From Paragonimus westermani (lineage: Eukaryota; Platyhelminthes; Trematoda; Plagiorchiida; Troglotrematidae), in the NCBI GenBank assembly GCA_008508345.1, contig QNGE01002701.1, forward strand, positions 1-64,000: a DNA stretch of 64,000 nt. Direction: 5' to 3'. Of this stretch, positions 35,071 to 48,310 are shown piece by piece; the first letter of the stretch is position 1, and each line of letters starts with the position of its first letter. Under the pieces are notes generated by a model, which searched no databases, was not told the DNA's origin, and saw only the letters and a program-made list of their open reading frames with translations. The position numbers and the translations under genes were made by a program.

Positions 35071-38000
35071 GTGCCCTGTTCGCAAGTGATGGATTAATTT
35101 AGAGATGGTAACCGGCTGACCAGCATGCGACTTAGTTCCGGGGTATGAAAGCACTTACTCGGAAGTTTGCTTCCTACATAATCTCCAAAGGACAATGAAA
35201 ACCTTTGGTTGAGGACGCCGTTTTGTGTGGCAAAGAATAGAAGTCACTGGAGTTTATATTGCGAGTGTCTGTGTGCATCGGTGTAATTCATTGTTCCGTC
35301 TCCCTCCACACTTTTTCCTTTTTCTTTATCTTACGCAGTACCTTCTTCATTTCATATTGTGGCGCTGTTGCCACTTTATATGGTTTTTCCCTGCTAACTG
35401 TATATACACGCATAGATATGCCGCCTGGGAAGTGGTATCTAGGTGGTTTGGGTCTGGTAACGAAGTTAGACCCTGACTTGTCATCGTCAGCATCATTGAC
35501 ACTACTGCATTCACGATTGATGCGTGTGCTTAACTGTCAGTGTGGAACTATTATTGGTTTGAGAACCGGAATATTACCTTGTTGTGCAGACGGAGTCAAG
35601 ATTAGGATTAAGATACTCAGATGAATCCTATGATTTAACGACCTGAACCGCAAGCAACAGTTGATAGTGCATTGGAGTGATTTCCGTTCTTACCTGATTA
35701 GTTGCCACCGTTATGTCACATCCAAATCTGAAGGAACAAGATACTGATTTATCCGACCTCCGATTGACCTGTTATTCTGATGGGTGACCGATTCAGCGAT
35801 ACGATTATTGCAACATTCATTGGAATGTCTCAACGTGGCAGTAAGATATGGTCAAATCCCACAGTGGATAAATCAACGCAACGCGGTATGAGAGATCGAA
35901 AGAGTTACTGTTCAACGAAATCGGGTCAACAAGCAAGAAATACCAAGCGGAAATGCACGACGGATAAGGTCAGCAAATGCACAGAACCAGACATAAATAC
36001 GTATGACGTTTTACGGAAACCTCGCTGCGTTCATGGCTGAAATCCTGATTCGTGAACGTGAGAATACAAAAAGCGTGGGTGAGAGCGTGCGAACAGAACA
36101 CAAAAGACTCCGCTGTTTTGAACGACTTACCTCTACAGTATGTCTAAACGTCTCCGCGTTATCCTAGAGCCATTCCGTAGACCTGGATACAACCGTCACA
36201 ATACACAAGACACAGATGAACGGAATTAGACTGTACAGTGCGATTATATTCGATTAATGTCAGTCAATGAATTCCTGTTTTGACTTTCTTTAAAAATCTC
36301 ATTTCTTCTCGGTACACTTATTCACCGTTGTCACTGTTAAAGCTTCCCGTCCTTCCTTCTGGATCAGTCGTTGTGGAGTTTTTAGAAACATACGTACAAC
36401 GTATTGGTTGTGGTGTATACTACAGATGCTTTCTCTTCAGTGCATTAAGTTTGAGCGTTTATGCTTACTTATTCTACTGTTGAACAAATTTGTCGTGTAC
36501 ACTTTCATGATTTGAAAACCACTCACATTTAACCTCAGCTTTCGCATTCTGATAAACTATTCAGTTAACTGTTTTCATAAAGATGTACTGGACTCCATTT
36601 TTTTCTTTTCCGAATTCAGCGGTAGTGTGTATTCTTATCACGACCTGAATGTGAACTGGAGTTCACGTTTCGAAGAAACCAAAAATATGCATACCTGTGA
36701 ATCACCTTGTTTTTCTCTCAGGAAATCGGTCCAAACGTTTTCCGTTTGTCGGTCATTTTATCATTGGCCTTGTTGAAGCTCATGATAACTTCATGATAAC
36801 AGTGTTCTATCGTTGGTCATATTAGTGTCAAACAATGGTATATGAATGCCGATGTTGCTAACTAACAGAAAGGTCACGAATTAAAGCCCAGTTGTCATTA
36901 TCGCTCCTGACTAGGTTTGGACCACCTGATGCTGTTCAGTCAATATACTACCTTGTATCAGCTGGCAGCTAACTCACTCAGATAAATAAGCTTGAAACTC
37001 AACTTCTTTTCATTTCCACTTCATTTTTTCACAAATGCACTGCATTTACACTTCATGGCATGTTAGCCATCAATCTTCTGATGAGCTCTTATGATAAACC
37101 GTTCCGTTCTTCCACTTGAGTCACATTTATTTGTGTTCTCGAACTAAATAAGTTGATATCTTTTACCATTTCACAAGATTACTCTCAGACTGCTCTATTT
37201 CGGTGGGATGTGATGATTATATCGACCGAAGAAACTGTTTTGTTTCATGTTACGCATAACTTTCACAAAATACTTGGACTGGTTAGTTTCCAAGTGCACC
37301 AATGTTTCGTTGGCTGGAATTGTTTGGGAATTTCAAGGTGTTGATTCGACCATGAACGCTATCATCCACAGTAGCCAGAATTTTACATCAGATATGCATT
37401 TACCCACTTGTTTGTTCAGCTGCATCCAATGTACTATCGTCTTCCAGTGGTTTACGTCTTGATTTCCAGACGTCTCATGTGATTTTATCTCTATGGTAAA
37501 AAATAGGTTCGTTTGCTCACATGAATTTTTCCCGCACAGCATATTGTTCATGCCGAACTGAGGTTTTAGCTCTAGTAGATGTTAGAGGTAGTAACCATTT
37601 GGAGTGCATTCCCGTTTTCACGTGCTATCTCCACTCTTGTGATAGCTCCGGCCCTTTTCTGCGATTAGTCAGCATAGACACTGCAGTTACTCGTGCTCGC
37701 TTTGTTCTGTTCTTGCGCGATGTGGTTGATTGGAGCGTTAGCACAGACGAATCTCAATATTCTCTTGCCGAAGTCGTGGTAGACTCAGTTGCAATTTGCT
37801 TACGATCCCCCAGTGGGCCTGACCGGCATTTCCGGTCTTGGGGGACTTGTGAGGGACGTGATACAACGTTGAGTAAATGGGGAATCATAACTTAGCCACT
37901 AAGTAAGCGGTACACCTTCCTTATTTCTATGTAAAATCATGCGAATGAAACTTGAAAAATCAGAGATAGTGTTTGATGCAGTTGTCGAATTGAACCGATG

Positions 38001-40989
38001 ATAATCGTGTATTGTGATCACATTTGTCACCAGCTTCAACATTTTGTTCGCGAGGTTTTCTACTCCCGGACGTTTTTCACAGTAGCCCATCTTCTCATGG
38101 CTTCCATTCCGTCGGCGACCCGTATATTTTCGCATAGATGACTCATTGCAAATTACCTAGAGAAAGTGTCGTGCATACCACAGTCTAATAGCTTATCAGG
38201 TCAGCCCTTTGTTACTGTCCCTCACGTTGGATCCTAATTTGTGATAATTCCAACGCGAGACATTGTTTGCTTTTTGAATCACATAGTTTTTTGACTATTA
38301 TTTGCATTGACTACAAGGTACTTCTCCAAAGCGGTCATGCATCCCAAGTCACAACCTTGTTGTATATCCATTCTGGGGGCAACAGAACATCAGTGTTTCC
38401 GAAACCTCAAGATTTACTGACACGGTTTGTCGAGGAACCAATCAACACACTTTGGGGGCATTATAGGCGATTCATAGAGGGTACATTTTTATAGCCAATT
38501 CCAGTGCTATGTGGTATGAGTGACATTTCCTTTTACGAGAGAACTACCAACTCAATTTGAAACGTGAACTTATAGGTTTTTCTGTCATAGTATTAAATGG
38601 TAATAAGTTTTCTTGGGTAGTTTCCAAATGTATAGTAAACAAGTAAATGGAAATTTGGAGAATGCGGCTTATATACTGCTGTCGTGTCCGCAGAAACGTT
38701 CAACCTGAGGAATAGGATAGTTGCAATTACACCAGAGTAATCGCATTCACTCTTTGGTGTGGTTAACATAACCTAAACATTTGTTACCGAAAATAAAGTA
38801 TTGGTTTTACTATTGAAATTTTTCACGCAAAACCCATGCGCGCTTTCGGCTGTTGCAGTCAGTTTCTGGTCTTCTGAACGCAGGGAGTCGCCATTACTTT
38901 CAGCCTAGGTGTCATTCTCACTTAGTACGTTAACACACAGTCACATCCAATGTCCTGTAAAGCTTTGTCAGTTTTCCCTCGCATCTGTGCCAATTGGGTG
39001 GAGTTTTGAAATTCCCAACCAGTTAACCTTTGAACTCAGGCTCGGCGGTCTTTATCAATATGGCCGGCTGGTAACAGTGTTGAATCTCGGTCCACGTAGT
39101 ACTGTGTTCATTAAATGCTCCAACTTTATGTTTTGTCCCATCCCCCAAACATTCATTCTTGCTTTTCGGGAAATGACGCGCCGGTGGATTACGTGAGTGA
39201 TTGTGGATGATTATGCGGGTGAAAAGATCTGTGAGTTGTTTGTGATTTATTTAGAACTGATCCAGCTTAGTTGACTTTTTTGAATGAATACTTTCGTGGG
39301 GTCTCCATTTGTTTGGTAGTTCGTCTCTGAGCATGGCTATTAGGTGTGAGCGGATTATACGGCCAGTCATATCGCAAAAGAGCCCAAACATGGAGAGTTC
39401 CACAGATATGCAAGTAATTTTGAATTGTTTAAATTGTTGACAAACTCAAATTGTGTATCGATGTTTTGTAGTAGTCGAAGCACAATTCTACACACAAAGA
39501 CCAATTTGTTCACGCTAGCCAGGTAGGGTTTGCCAAATGAACAAAAAGGAATGGTTTGCAGTCATATCGAGCGGGTTTCGCTAATTGGTTTCAATTAGAT
39601 CTGGTGATTAGTGAATACTTTGGGGATTTCTTATGCTCTGGTGGAGAGATGTCTTCCTATTTGACAACTTCAAGTCGACGTAGTTTTACCAAATGATACA
39701 AAGTTGTAGTGCCTTGTATATTCTAGTCAGTACCCTTTGAATTTTGTTCTAGAAAACCTCGTAACGTTTTGACAATGATCTGCGTAGTACTCACCTTGAA
39801 AGCTTTAAAGAATTACGGTCCAGATGCGATCTAAAACCGTTGAGTTTACCTCGTAAGTTCGTCCGGTGACTCACCGTTTATATACACACACATTCACGCA
39901 CAGAATTGGCAGCGACTGTGTTTTGGGTATGTCACAAACCGACTCTAGCGCTTCATCCGTGGAACACACGTTTTGTGTGCATCTTGGCGAAGATTTGTTT
40001 TAAGTCGTATTGGTTGCTTGATGAAAACCAACGAGATTTGTTTGCTGGTTGTCCAGGTGATATTAGCTTCTCATTTGCCTTCTTCTTGGTAAAAACTGTA
40101 GATCACATCTACCTAAAGGATCTGCTTTATTCCCCCGGACGGTCAGTGAAATACTGTGAGGCAAACTGGAAAATCATGAGAACAAGGAGTAGTCTGTAAA
40201 AGTCGTTTCGGTTTCTTTTTTTTCTGGTTCCATCTAGAAATGCTTGAGATGTAGTCAGCTAAAGAACAATGTACTTGGTTTTTGTGGTTGTTTATTTCAT
40301 CGTCAAGATAGATTCTCTTCTATATATATATGTTTGAAGTAACATTATGACAGAACAGATGGTGAACAGGCTGAGTAGGATTGTCCAAAAGCGATAAACA
40401 AACCTGCGATGCGAACATGAATGTCTAGCAAAGCACAGAGTGACCATCATATCAAACTAAATCTTGGTCTTACGATCGCATCAGTGTTTGTAGGTTCCTG
40501 TATGGAGAAGAGTTATTTGTGTTTCTATTTAGTTCTATCTGTGTTCGTCAAAAAATGTATTGTTTTACAGTTTACAGGTGTAAAGAAAAAGTAAACAAAA
40601 AACACGCATTTGAATAAAGCTGCTGATTTTCAAGTATATGAGCAACAGATTGTATATGTCATATGCGCGCATTTCATTGTCTCTGTGAATGGGTTGGTTT
40701 GATATCCAGGGCCTCTGCACTTCTAATTGAATAGAATTCTAATCCTCTCAATCGATTCCACCGTGACTTCAGGGTTTTGAGATCTGTTTTAATATCAACA
40801 GATCCTATTATTATGAAATTTATTTACGTTAGAGTCTTTAATTTCTATACTTTGGTTTCAGAAAATGATCCCGCGGGCATTTAGACCCGTTCAGTTGATT
40901 ACTCGGTGTGTGACTGCTTATGTGGATGAGTGCTGAGTATTTTCTGATGTGTGTGTGATGTTTTGATAGCTAACCTTATCTCACCGACT
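35071..40989. other. No confident gene; intron-like region
   Basis: AT-rich, T-rich plus strand. Some open frames of 80-125 codons exist (35259-35624, 35780-36040, 37521-37895, 38909-39196, 39906-40199, all plus), but none shows a family signature or convincing splice-site pair. Part of 35071-35500 may be the 3' end of the preceding RTE relic. No repeats were identified. Confidence 0.4.
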
Positions 40990-41348
40990 TGTCTGGGTGG
41001 AATATTTTCGGTCACGGTGAGACTGGACCTTGAGGTGGTGTGACGGCTTGCGCATCTCGATGACCTTTTAGGCTAAACTGGACGGTGTGGTGACCACACC
41101 AACAGAGTTACTCATACCAGGCAGGCCAATAGGTAGAGGTCTGACAAACCACAGTCTCGTGGTCCTCCAGGTTGGGGGTTGGAAGATGGTTGGCATCTCT
41201 TCCTGAAAAATGTACCATTTCTGGTACACCGCCACCCACCCGCTGCCTTGCGGTACAGGCTTTTGAGCCAAAGGCTTTGGTTGAGAACCTCAGTCGTTCT
41301 CCTGTCTAGGTCTGGACGTCCTGACAGTATCTCAGCCCACACACAACC

Positions 41349-43975
41349 ATGAATCCTCATAACATAAACAATTCCATACTGCGTCGGCCGTCTCGCAGTA
41401 TAAACCGGGTCGCCCTATCTGCTGCATACAGCAGGGTGGATAGGGGAAAACATGCTACTGCTGACCCCTCCTCCACTGTCCTATCAGATTTAGCTCTCGG
41501 GCCCCTCCCGAACTCCAATTTTGATAATTTCTCTGCAGGTCCCACAGCAGATATAATTAATCATAGTAGCATTGTGCTGATAAGTCCCACCTCTCGCCAC
41601 TCAGTCCCAGACCTCTCTCGTCCTGTGCTTAGACCTACAAGGCAAATTAATATAGGTGCTTTCAACGTTCGTACTCTGAAACAGATAGGTCAACAGGCTG
41701 CTCTCGCACGAACGTTAGACTCGCTGCGTATCGATGTTTGCTGTATCTCGGAGACTAGAATCCACGACAGTAGTTAACGTATGGAATTGACAGCACCCGC
41801 ACTTTCTACCCGATACTGGTTATACACTTCAGGTGACTCTCCGGCCGCCGTCACCGGTCAAGCTGGAGTAGGTATAGTCCTCAACACGACGGCCGCAGCC
41901 GCATTGATAGATTGGATTTCTGTTAATAGTAGACTTTGTGCCATCCGCTTGGTAGGTTCTGTTAGGGTCAGTTCTAGACGCAAAACTGTCAGAAATCTTT
42001 TCGTTGTGTCTGCTTATGCTCCAACTGACTGNNNNNNNNNNNNNNNNNNNNNNNNNNNNNNNNNNNNNNNNNNNNNNNNNNNNNNNNNNNNNNNNNNNNN
42101 NNNNNNNNNNNNNNNNNNNNNNNNNNNNNNNNNNNNNNNNNNNNNNNNNNNNNNNNNNNNNNNNNNNNNNNNNNNNNNNNNNNNNNNNNNNNNNNNNNNN
42201 NNNNNNNNNNNNNNNNNNNNNNNNNNNNNNNNNNNNNNNNNNNNNNNNNNNNNNNNNNNNNNNNNNNNNNNNNNNNNNNNNNNNNNNNNNNNNNNNNNNN
42301 NNNNNNNNNNNNNNNNNNNNNNNNNNNNNNNNNNNNNNNNNNNNNNNNNNNNNNNNNNNNNNNNNNNNNNNNNNNNNNNNNNNNNNNNNNNNNNNNNNNN
42401 NNNNNNNNNNNNNNNNNNNNNNNNNNNNNNNNNNNNNNNNNNNNNNNNNNNNNNNNNNNNNNNNNNNNNNNNNNNNNNNNNNNNNNNNNNNNNNNNNNNN
42501 NNNNNNTTTTCAAAGAAGGGGGAGAGGCGTTAGTAGAAGCTTTGACTCATTTATTTCAACTTGTGTGGAGGAGGGAAATTATCCCCTCGAGTTGGGGTCA
42601 CTCGATAATAGTTCCTATATTCAAGAAAGGTATAAGGGGCTCTTGCGAAAACCATAGAGGAATTAGTTTGACCCCAGTCATTTCTAGGATTCTAGCATCA
42701 ATTATACTTCACCGACTCATTGCAGCTCTGGAGGTAAACATTAGGGAAGAACAGGCAGGATTTCGTCCCTGGCGGGAAAGTATAGATCACATTTTTACTC
42801 TTCGTCAAATTCTGGAGCAGCGTCATATATATCGCCGGCCAACAATCGTTGTTTTTCTCGACTATAAAGGTGCGTTTGATTCAATGGATCGATTTACACT
42901 TTTATAGTGGCACAAACGCAGAAGTGTGCCGACTAAGTACGTGAACATACTGTCGGCACTCTATTCCCATACTTCAGCCCACGTTAGGATTTACGGTGAG
43001 CTGTCTGACAGTTTCAGCACCATGAGCGGCGTACGTCAAGGCTGTCCGCTGTCACCATTTTTGTTTAATTTCGTTATAGACGAAATAATGGAGGATTGTC
43101 TGCGGCACTCACAAGATGCCGGCGTGGACCTCCTACCTGGTGAAAGACTGACTGATCTTGATTGTGCTGACGACAAGGTGTTGCTGTTCGACAACTTTCA
43201 GATAGCACACATAACGCGAAACGCGATTTTGCTTTCTGCTTAGTGCTTTGGAATGCCTTTCGCCGCCTCAAAATGCAAAGTACTTCTGCAAGATTGCTGT
43301 GATAAAGTAGACCGGTTTGTATACCTGAGATGCTGCATCGAGTGTGGCGGCGGAGTTGTAGGGAATGAAATAGAAGTGCGCATCTCTGAGGCTTGTGCGG
43401 TGTTCGCTAATTTGAGACATCTCTAATGATAGAGGGGTATTTCTCTGAAGCTAAAAGGTCGCGCATATAAGGCAATGGTAAGGGCCGTATTACTTTACGG
43501 CAGCGAGACTTGACCGCTCAGAGTGGAAGGCGTGAACCGTTTTCAAGTATTTGACCACAGATGTCTGCGTTCAGTCGCTTATATCGGGTGGAACCAGCGT
43601 GTAAGTAACGAGGAGGTTAGGAAGCGGGTGTTTGGTAGTGATTGCCAAACGAGTTCTGTGCAATCTCTACGTTTACACAGGCTTAGATGGTTAGGTCACG
43701 TATTAAGGATGCCAGCTAGTCATCTCCCACACCAACCACTGTTCGCTGACACTGCGACCGACTGGTGTAAGGTGCCAGGTGGACAGGTGATGACCTGGCG
43801 TAGGGAAATGAAGTCGTTCACGAAGGGGTTGGCCAGTGTAGATCGAGTTCGTCTTCTCGGTTGAGGCCCTCGCGACTCACAGAGTCGGTGGCTGTAGACA
43901 TTAAATGAGATGGCGGCTAATCGAGCTCAGTGGAGTGAATGTTGTCGTTGTTTGTCCGAGTTGTGTGTGAAGTGA
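41349..43975 (+). pseudogene. RTE-like endonuclease-reverse transcriptase, broken by stops
   Basis: From the ATG at 41349 the N-terminus includes PSRSINRVALS, then the endonuclease motifs GAFNVRTLKQ (conserved Asn), CCISETRI (catalytic Glu) and VSAYAPTD before the gap. After the gap come SIIVPIFKKG, RGISLTPVISRILASI, EEQAGFRPWRESIDHIFTLR, VVFLDYKGAFDSMDR (RT motif A), GVRQGCPLSPFLFNFVIDE (motif B) and LDCADDKVLL (motif C; family YADD, here CADD, both aspartates kept). The C-terminus shows LLYGSET and LRLHRLRWLGHVLRM, ending ELCVK and a stop at 43973-43975. In-frame stops lie at 41775, 42905, 43241, 43424 (three in a row), 43511, 43862 and 43895. After the gap there is no frameshift across 1.46 kb. 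The copy cannot make full-length protein. Confidence 0.85.
42032..42506. other. Assembly gap (475 N)
   Basis: A run of N falls inside the RTE-like element, between the endonuclease core and the RT. Intact relatives need more coding sequence here than 475 bp would hold by my estimate, so the gap length or the element is probably shortened. Confidence 0.99.
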
Positions 43976-44266
43976 ATGCATTTAATGACGCGGAGCAGTG
44001 AAAGCCGTAAGGAAGCTGTCTCGCTGATGCCGCCTTACTCTCACTTGCAGCTCGGTTGTGTTGTTTGCAAGGTGTAGGTACCTTGATGTTGAATGTCTGA
44101 ATATGGACGTAGTCATTTTCAGTAGTTAGGTCCCTTCCCGTTCTCTTCTTTTTCCTTCTCTCTCTTCCTTCATAGGGTTTGCTTTTTCTTCATGGTTGTG
44201 TGGCAGTTAAGCATTAGCGTGAACCACTGACGTATTGCTGTCCTTGATGATGCTGATGCTGATGTT
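43976..44266 (+). other. 3' untranslated region and tail of the RTE-like element
   Basis: About 270 bp, pyrimidine-rich around 44140-44200, ending in TGATGATGCTGATGCTGATG. RTE LINEs prime reverse transcription from such 3' tails. The flanking ATTT/TTTT context does not give an obvious target-site duplication. Confidence 0.6.
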
Positions 44267-46899
44267 TTAACTGCTTGCCTTAGAAAACTTTCGCTAAGTA
44301 TCTTATTTTGTGTAAGACAAAAGCGATAGGTCTGTATGTTTTCAAATAATGGATCCGAGCATTATGAAAGAAGCTTAGAAAAATCATCCTGTGGTCTGGT
44401 ATCGTTCACATATCCTTGAGCATGGCTGTACACTTTGTAGACAGACTGTCTTTTTCTAGGATCCCTAATTTTCATTCGCATGTGAATGCAAACTGCTTAG
44501 CATCTCTAAACTAGCGTCACTAAAGCAACCGTACTGATGAAGGTGCTTGACTTAACGTTTGTTGGTACTATCTGGCAAGCAGTTTTCTTCATACCGTTAA
44601 TCAAGATACTTCAAGTCGTTTGGTAGAGTTTCTTCATTTTTCGAACCCTCTGCACTTCCCCGGATTTCCACCGCGGCGTGGAGCAGCCACAGTGATGGGA
44701 CATTGTCAAACAATTCAAGAGCAACCATTGTTAATATCGTGGAACTTATGATGGATTTTTCTATCTTAGCGAGGAACAGCCCGTAAAGAATATACCAACC
44801 ATGAGATGCATTTTTGATGGAATGCGTAAATGGCTGGATGTTTAAACAGGGACTTTGAAGTGCATTTAGTGACGGTTGCGTGATTCTATGTTTATGTGAA
44901 ACTAACGAACATAATCATGAGGTTTCTATTGCGCAAAGCTCTGTTTTCTTAACGTCCGCCCTGGATTTGTCTGCATTCCGCTGTGTATTCCCACCTACTT
45001 GCTTGAACTAGTCATATTTAGTTATCATAAAAGCACTTGGGATCGAGCTTTCAAACTCCTACTATTGCTACCTCATTCTACATCAGAATTGTGCCTATCA
45101 AACGGGATGTCTGTTGTTCTCTGAGTTATTTCGTTCATATCGACTCGGATTTTTTCTGAAATTTGTTCCTCCAAATGAGTCTTTTGAAATTCGACTGAGG
45201 CTGCGTGTTGCAGTTCAAACTTCCACTTAGCTGCCTCTGATGTTATCGATAAGTGGATTTTGCTTCATCAGTGAATAGTACAGGCAAAGCATAACAATTT
45301 TCCTGAAATATTTCGGATAGATTCTTCACCTCCCATCACAATCGCCTATATATTGTGTACGGAAATATTGTAAGGTGAGATCTATATGCCTATCCATATG
45401 CTTTGTTTAACAGAATCGAACTTGCTATGTTTTAGCCTACTTACATCGTAGACTTAAGATGTCGGTTTTTCAAAGTATTCATGGTATCTTTCATAGGACG
45501 TTTTGTGTTAAGTTTTCACTGGATGGTTCCATGTGTAGATCAGTTAACCGCATGTATTGTTGTGTCGTGCCCACTTCCACTGGGGCCGTAGTCACTGATT
45601 GTTATTAGAACACGGTTTATGCTTCCAACGTTTGCATTACCGGGCGTCTTTTGCCAAACAACGGAGTAAGCTTGTGAGCAACCAGATAACAGGAGCAGTC
45701 GGAGTAACCGGAGCTTGGGAACCTTGAGATTAGTAATTTGGGTACCATTGGATTATACATTGAGCTCACGTGCTGTAAATAAGGAGTGTTTTGAGAACGA
45801 ATTATTGAGTTTCAACTGAAATTAACATGGCAGTCTTTTTCCAGCGTTAAAGCCAAGCCATGTTCTTCTCGAGACTTCTCAAAGTTCCGGTGAATTAACG
45901 GAATTTAGAAGTGTGCCAGCATCATTAACTATTAAGATTGTCTCCGGTGTTACGTTTGTCTACAAACTGCTATGCAAGTACGCAAGCGAGAATTAAAGTA
46001 GGCAGCAAGGACCAGTTGTCGTATCGTAGCTTATTCAGCCGTGTGCAAGTGAGAGTCCATAGAATATGTATGTATCACATACTGAATTTGCTGATAAAGC
46101 AGGGCTCCTGTTCACGGAAGAAGTAGGTTCATTGGAAGGACCACTTCGTTTAAATCATTTATTCGTGAGTCAGAGTAGTCTGCGATTTGGTGGTAGGTCT
46201 TGGAAACACTCACTGATATGTCACAAGTACACCAGACACTTTTGCAACCGATCTTCCAATGCTTCTACTGTCAGCCTGTCTACCTAATGCGCTGACTTGC
46301 AATTCAATAACGTACACACAATCTTTCACTTATTCTATTGACCTAGACACACTGGTCATTTGGTTATTTATAAGAGGTTTCCAATATGCTCAGTTTTCTA
46401 ATTCTTTTTTTCTAAAGATTCTTCCTAGCTAAAATCGACGCAAAACCACGGTGAACATAATTTTATTATTGAAACAGAAGAGATTATCCTCAGCGAAATT
46501 TGTCGCATTCTTTCTGTCTTTCCAAATTCTCATCTACTATCATTGTGTGCTTATTTCCTTATGTTTATGCTCTTTTACAACAAGACTGAGTGGCCACACG
46601 ATTGACATTCTTATATTAACTCATAATCACCGTTTCCACTTCGACGCTCAACGTTCTGCTCACTTTTCGCTGTCGGTTACTTACTGGGCACTATGAAATT
46701 GATCGACCGATGTGTTGTTAATTGTGTGTGACAAAATTCACCCTGTTCACACGTTCTTCAGCCCGAATCTCATTTACCGCCCCAATGTCTGCAAAATCTA
46801 AGCAGATATTTGCTGCAGCTTTACGATTGCATTTTTCTTGCTGTCTTATTTTTTCTCTGAATGAGTTTACTGTTTTGCTCACAACAGACTTTTGGCCCG
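44267..46899. other. No confident gene
   Basis: AT-rich DNA without recognisable motifs; small plus-strand frames (45938-46126, 46066-46287, 46451-46696) are unremarkable. Part of the right side may be the 3' end (LTR side) of the minus-strand Gypsy relic that follows, but no LTR pair was found. Confidence 0.4.
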
Positions 46900-47059
46900 A
46901 TAAGTTATCTACTGTCTGATCCCGTTAAATGGAACTTGAAATCAAACAACAACGATTGTAAACGCTAGTTTGCATGGTCAGCGTGTCTCCACATTCGTTG
47001 CTAATCCCTAACTGATATACGGTATTCCTTCCCGCTTTGAGGTGCTGTAATTTCTTATC

Positions 47060-47690
47060 ACTAACTTTCGAGGTCTCCGTGGAAGCAATGTTTCGGTAAT
47101 TCTGCTCTATATCTCTCCAGTCCTATCACAGCCCATGGCTGTTTCACTACAGCGTGTTTGTCTTGTCTTGCCATTTTTTGTGATCCTGTAAATCGAACCC
47201 CGTTTATAAAGTACCACACATGAACTTTTCCATTCAGGCATAGTTTTCCTGGTATGGGTTGTTGGCACCTGCGTTTAGATGATCTAGACAGCTCGCTGTT
47301 TCTCCTGAGTTGAACATTTTTACCTTGCTTGGAAAGCATACATATTTGAGTTGGCCCGTCGACTTCTGACGAACAATCCTTTGGCCTAGTCGCTATACCA
47401 GAGCCAGATTACTGTATTGTCGCACTAGAAATCGAAGGGCCACATCGCAGGTAAGCTAAAGTGAAGGTTTTTTCGTCCTCATCGGACCGAATGATCATTT
47501 TACAGATAATATCCAGTGCGGCAGATTCCACGTTTCCTTTGGTTGTTGCGTTTAGCAAGCGCATTTGTTTACGGATGTTTTGAAGCCGTTCAAACGCGCT
47601 TGGTTCCAAGTGTTCGAAATTTATCATTGGTAATGCATGGTCGTGGTTGGCTACGATATGCTTCACCACTGTGTTTTCCACTATGAATAT
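47060..47690 (-). pseudogene. Gypsy integrase core and C-terminus relic
   Basis: The frame 47681-47409 contains FERLQNIRKQMRLLNATTKG, then NVESAALDIICKMIIRSDED and FTLAYLRCGPSISSATI. This parallels the end of the Gypsy integrase core: FxxLCxxxGIxxxxTTPYHPQGNGxVERxNRTL, then the LPxALxAYRxxxHxxTGxxP box. The catalytic glutamate position (VE) is visible. The next frame (47339-47061) has VHVWYFINGV and VVKQPWAVIGLERYRAEL, in the place of the VWxYxxxxxxGxxxKLxxxWxGPFxV C-terminal segment. The two frames are separated by a stop. It would have inserted element DNA; it is broken here. Confidence 0.6.
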
Positions 47691-47889
47691 CTTCTTACTA
47701 GGGCTTCTGTTCGTTTCAATTCACCGTGTGAAATTTCGTGCCCTAGCGAGAACGCAGTAGGTACCTATACCATCGAGTAGAAATGCACGCATAATGTTCA
47801 CTGTCAGGAAATTTCCTGATTTCGGGAACAGATTAGTTGCAAAGGCTGCGGAGTTTCACCGCGGTGATCATTAAGTAGCTAGTACTATT

Positions 47890-48310
47890 GGCTAGCAACA
47901 ACTGAACGATTTCATCCTCTTACATTTTCGGCTAGTTTATTTTGTGTTTCAGCATATACGTTTTGGTATGTTTCATGAAATTTTCTGCTCCTTAGTAATT
48001 TGCACTGAGTTCCTTCCCTATGTGTCTGGAATGATAATCGTATAAGTGCTTTCTTTCTGTAAACACTGCGCACCACTCAGACTATCTTTGCTCCATTCGG
48101 AAGCAGTTGTTATAATCTCTTTGACATGATACTTTGTTGTAATCTTTCTGCCCCGATCATAATCTTGATCACTTCTTGGATGCCTTTGTTTTGGCGCTGT
48201 ATATTTACCATGACCTGTCCGTCCTGTTCCGTTATTAAGCTGTTCAGTTGAGGCATTACTATCATGTCAAGCGAGTCGGCGGTAGAATTTTTAGCCGCAA
48301 TTAAGTAGGC
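47890..48310 (-). pseudogene. Possible Gypsy RNase H/integrase linker relic
   Basis: Minus-strand frames here read STADSLDMIVMPQLNSLITE, then GIQEVIKIMIGAERLQQS, QLLPNGAKIVWVVRSVYRKK (with W inferred at no position beyond what is read) and KLLRSRKFHETYQNVYAET. The order resembles the stretch between RNase H and the HHCC box of Gypsy Pol (EQxxDPxI, WxxLxxxxGVLYRR, LVVPxxLRxxVLxxxH). The similarity is loose and stops are frequent, so this rests mainly on position between RT and integrase. Confidence 0.35.

Larger units (their letters stand above)
41262..44266 (+). mobile_element. RTE-like non-LTR retrotransposon, nearly full length
   Basis: This is the best-preserved element in the window. It has a leader (at least from 41262, similar to 60194-60345), a single long coding region with endonuclease and RT (41349-43975), an untranslated 3' region, and a tail GATGATGCTGATGCTGATG at 44246-44264. 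Apurinic-type endonuclease plus RT in one frame with a short-repeat tail is the layout of RTE-like LINEs, which are abundant in trematodes. The true 5' end may lie further left (to about 40990). An assembly gap replaces the end of the endonuclease and the linker. Confidence 0.8.

Noticed and set aside
37521..37895. 124-codon plus frame
   Set aside because: No motif, no splice evidence and no repeat copy; length is within chance for this composition.
41775..43897. Reassigned stop codons in the RTE element
   Set aside because: All three stop types (TAA, TAG, TGA) occur, three of them in a row, so ordinary decay explains them better than an altered code.
46690..46916. Minus-strand stretch open for about 70 codons (KAAANICLDFADIGAVNEIR)
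   Set aside because: No start codon context, no family match and no splice pair; could be an exon or Gypsy end but unsupported.
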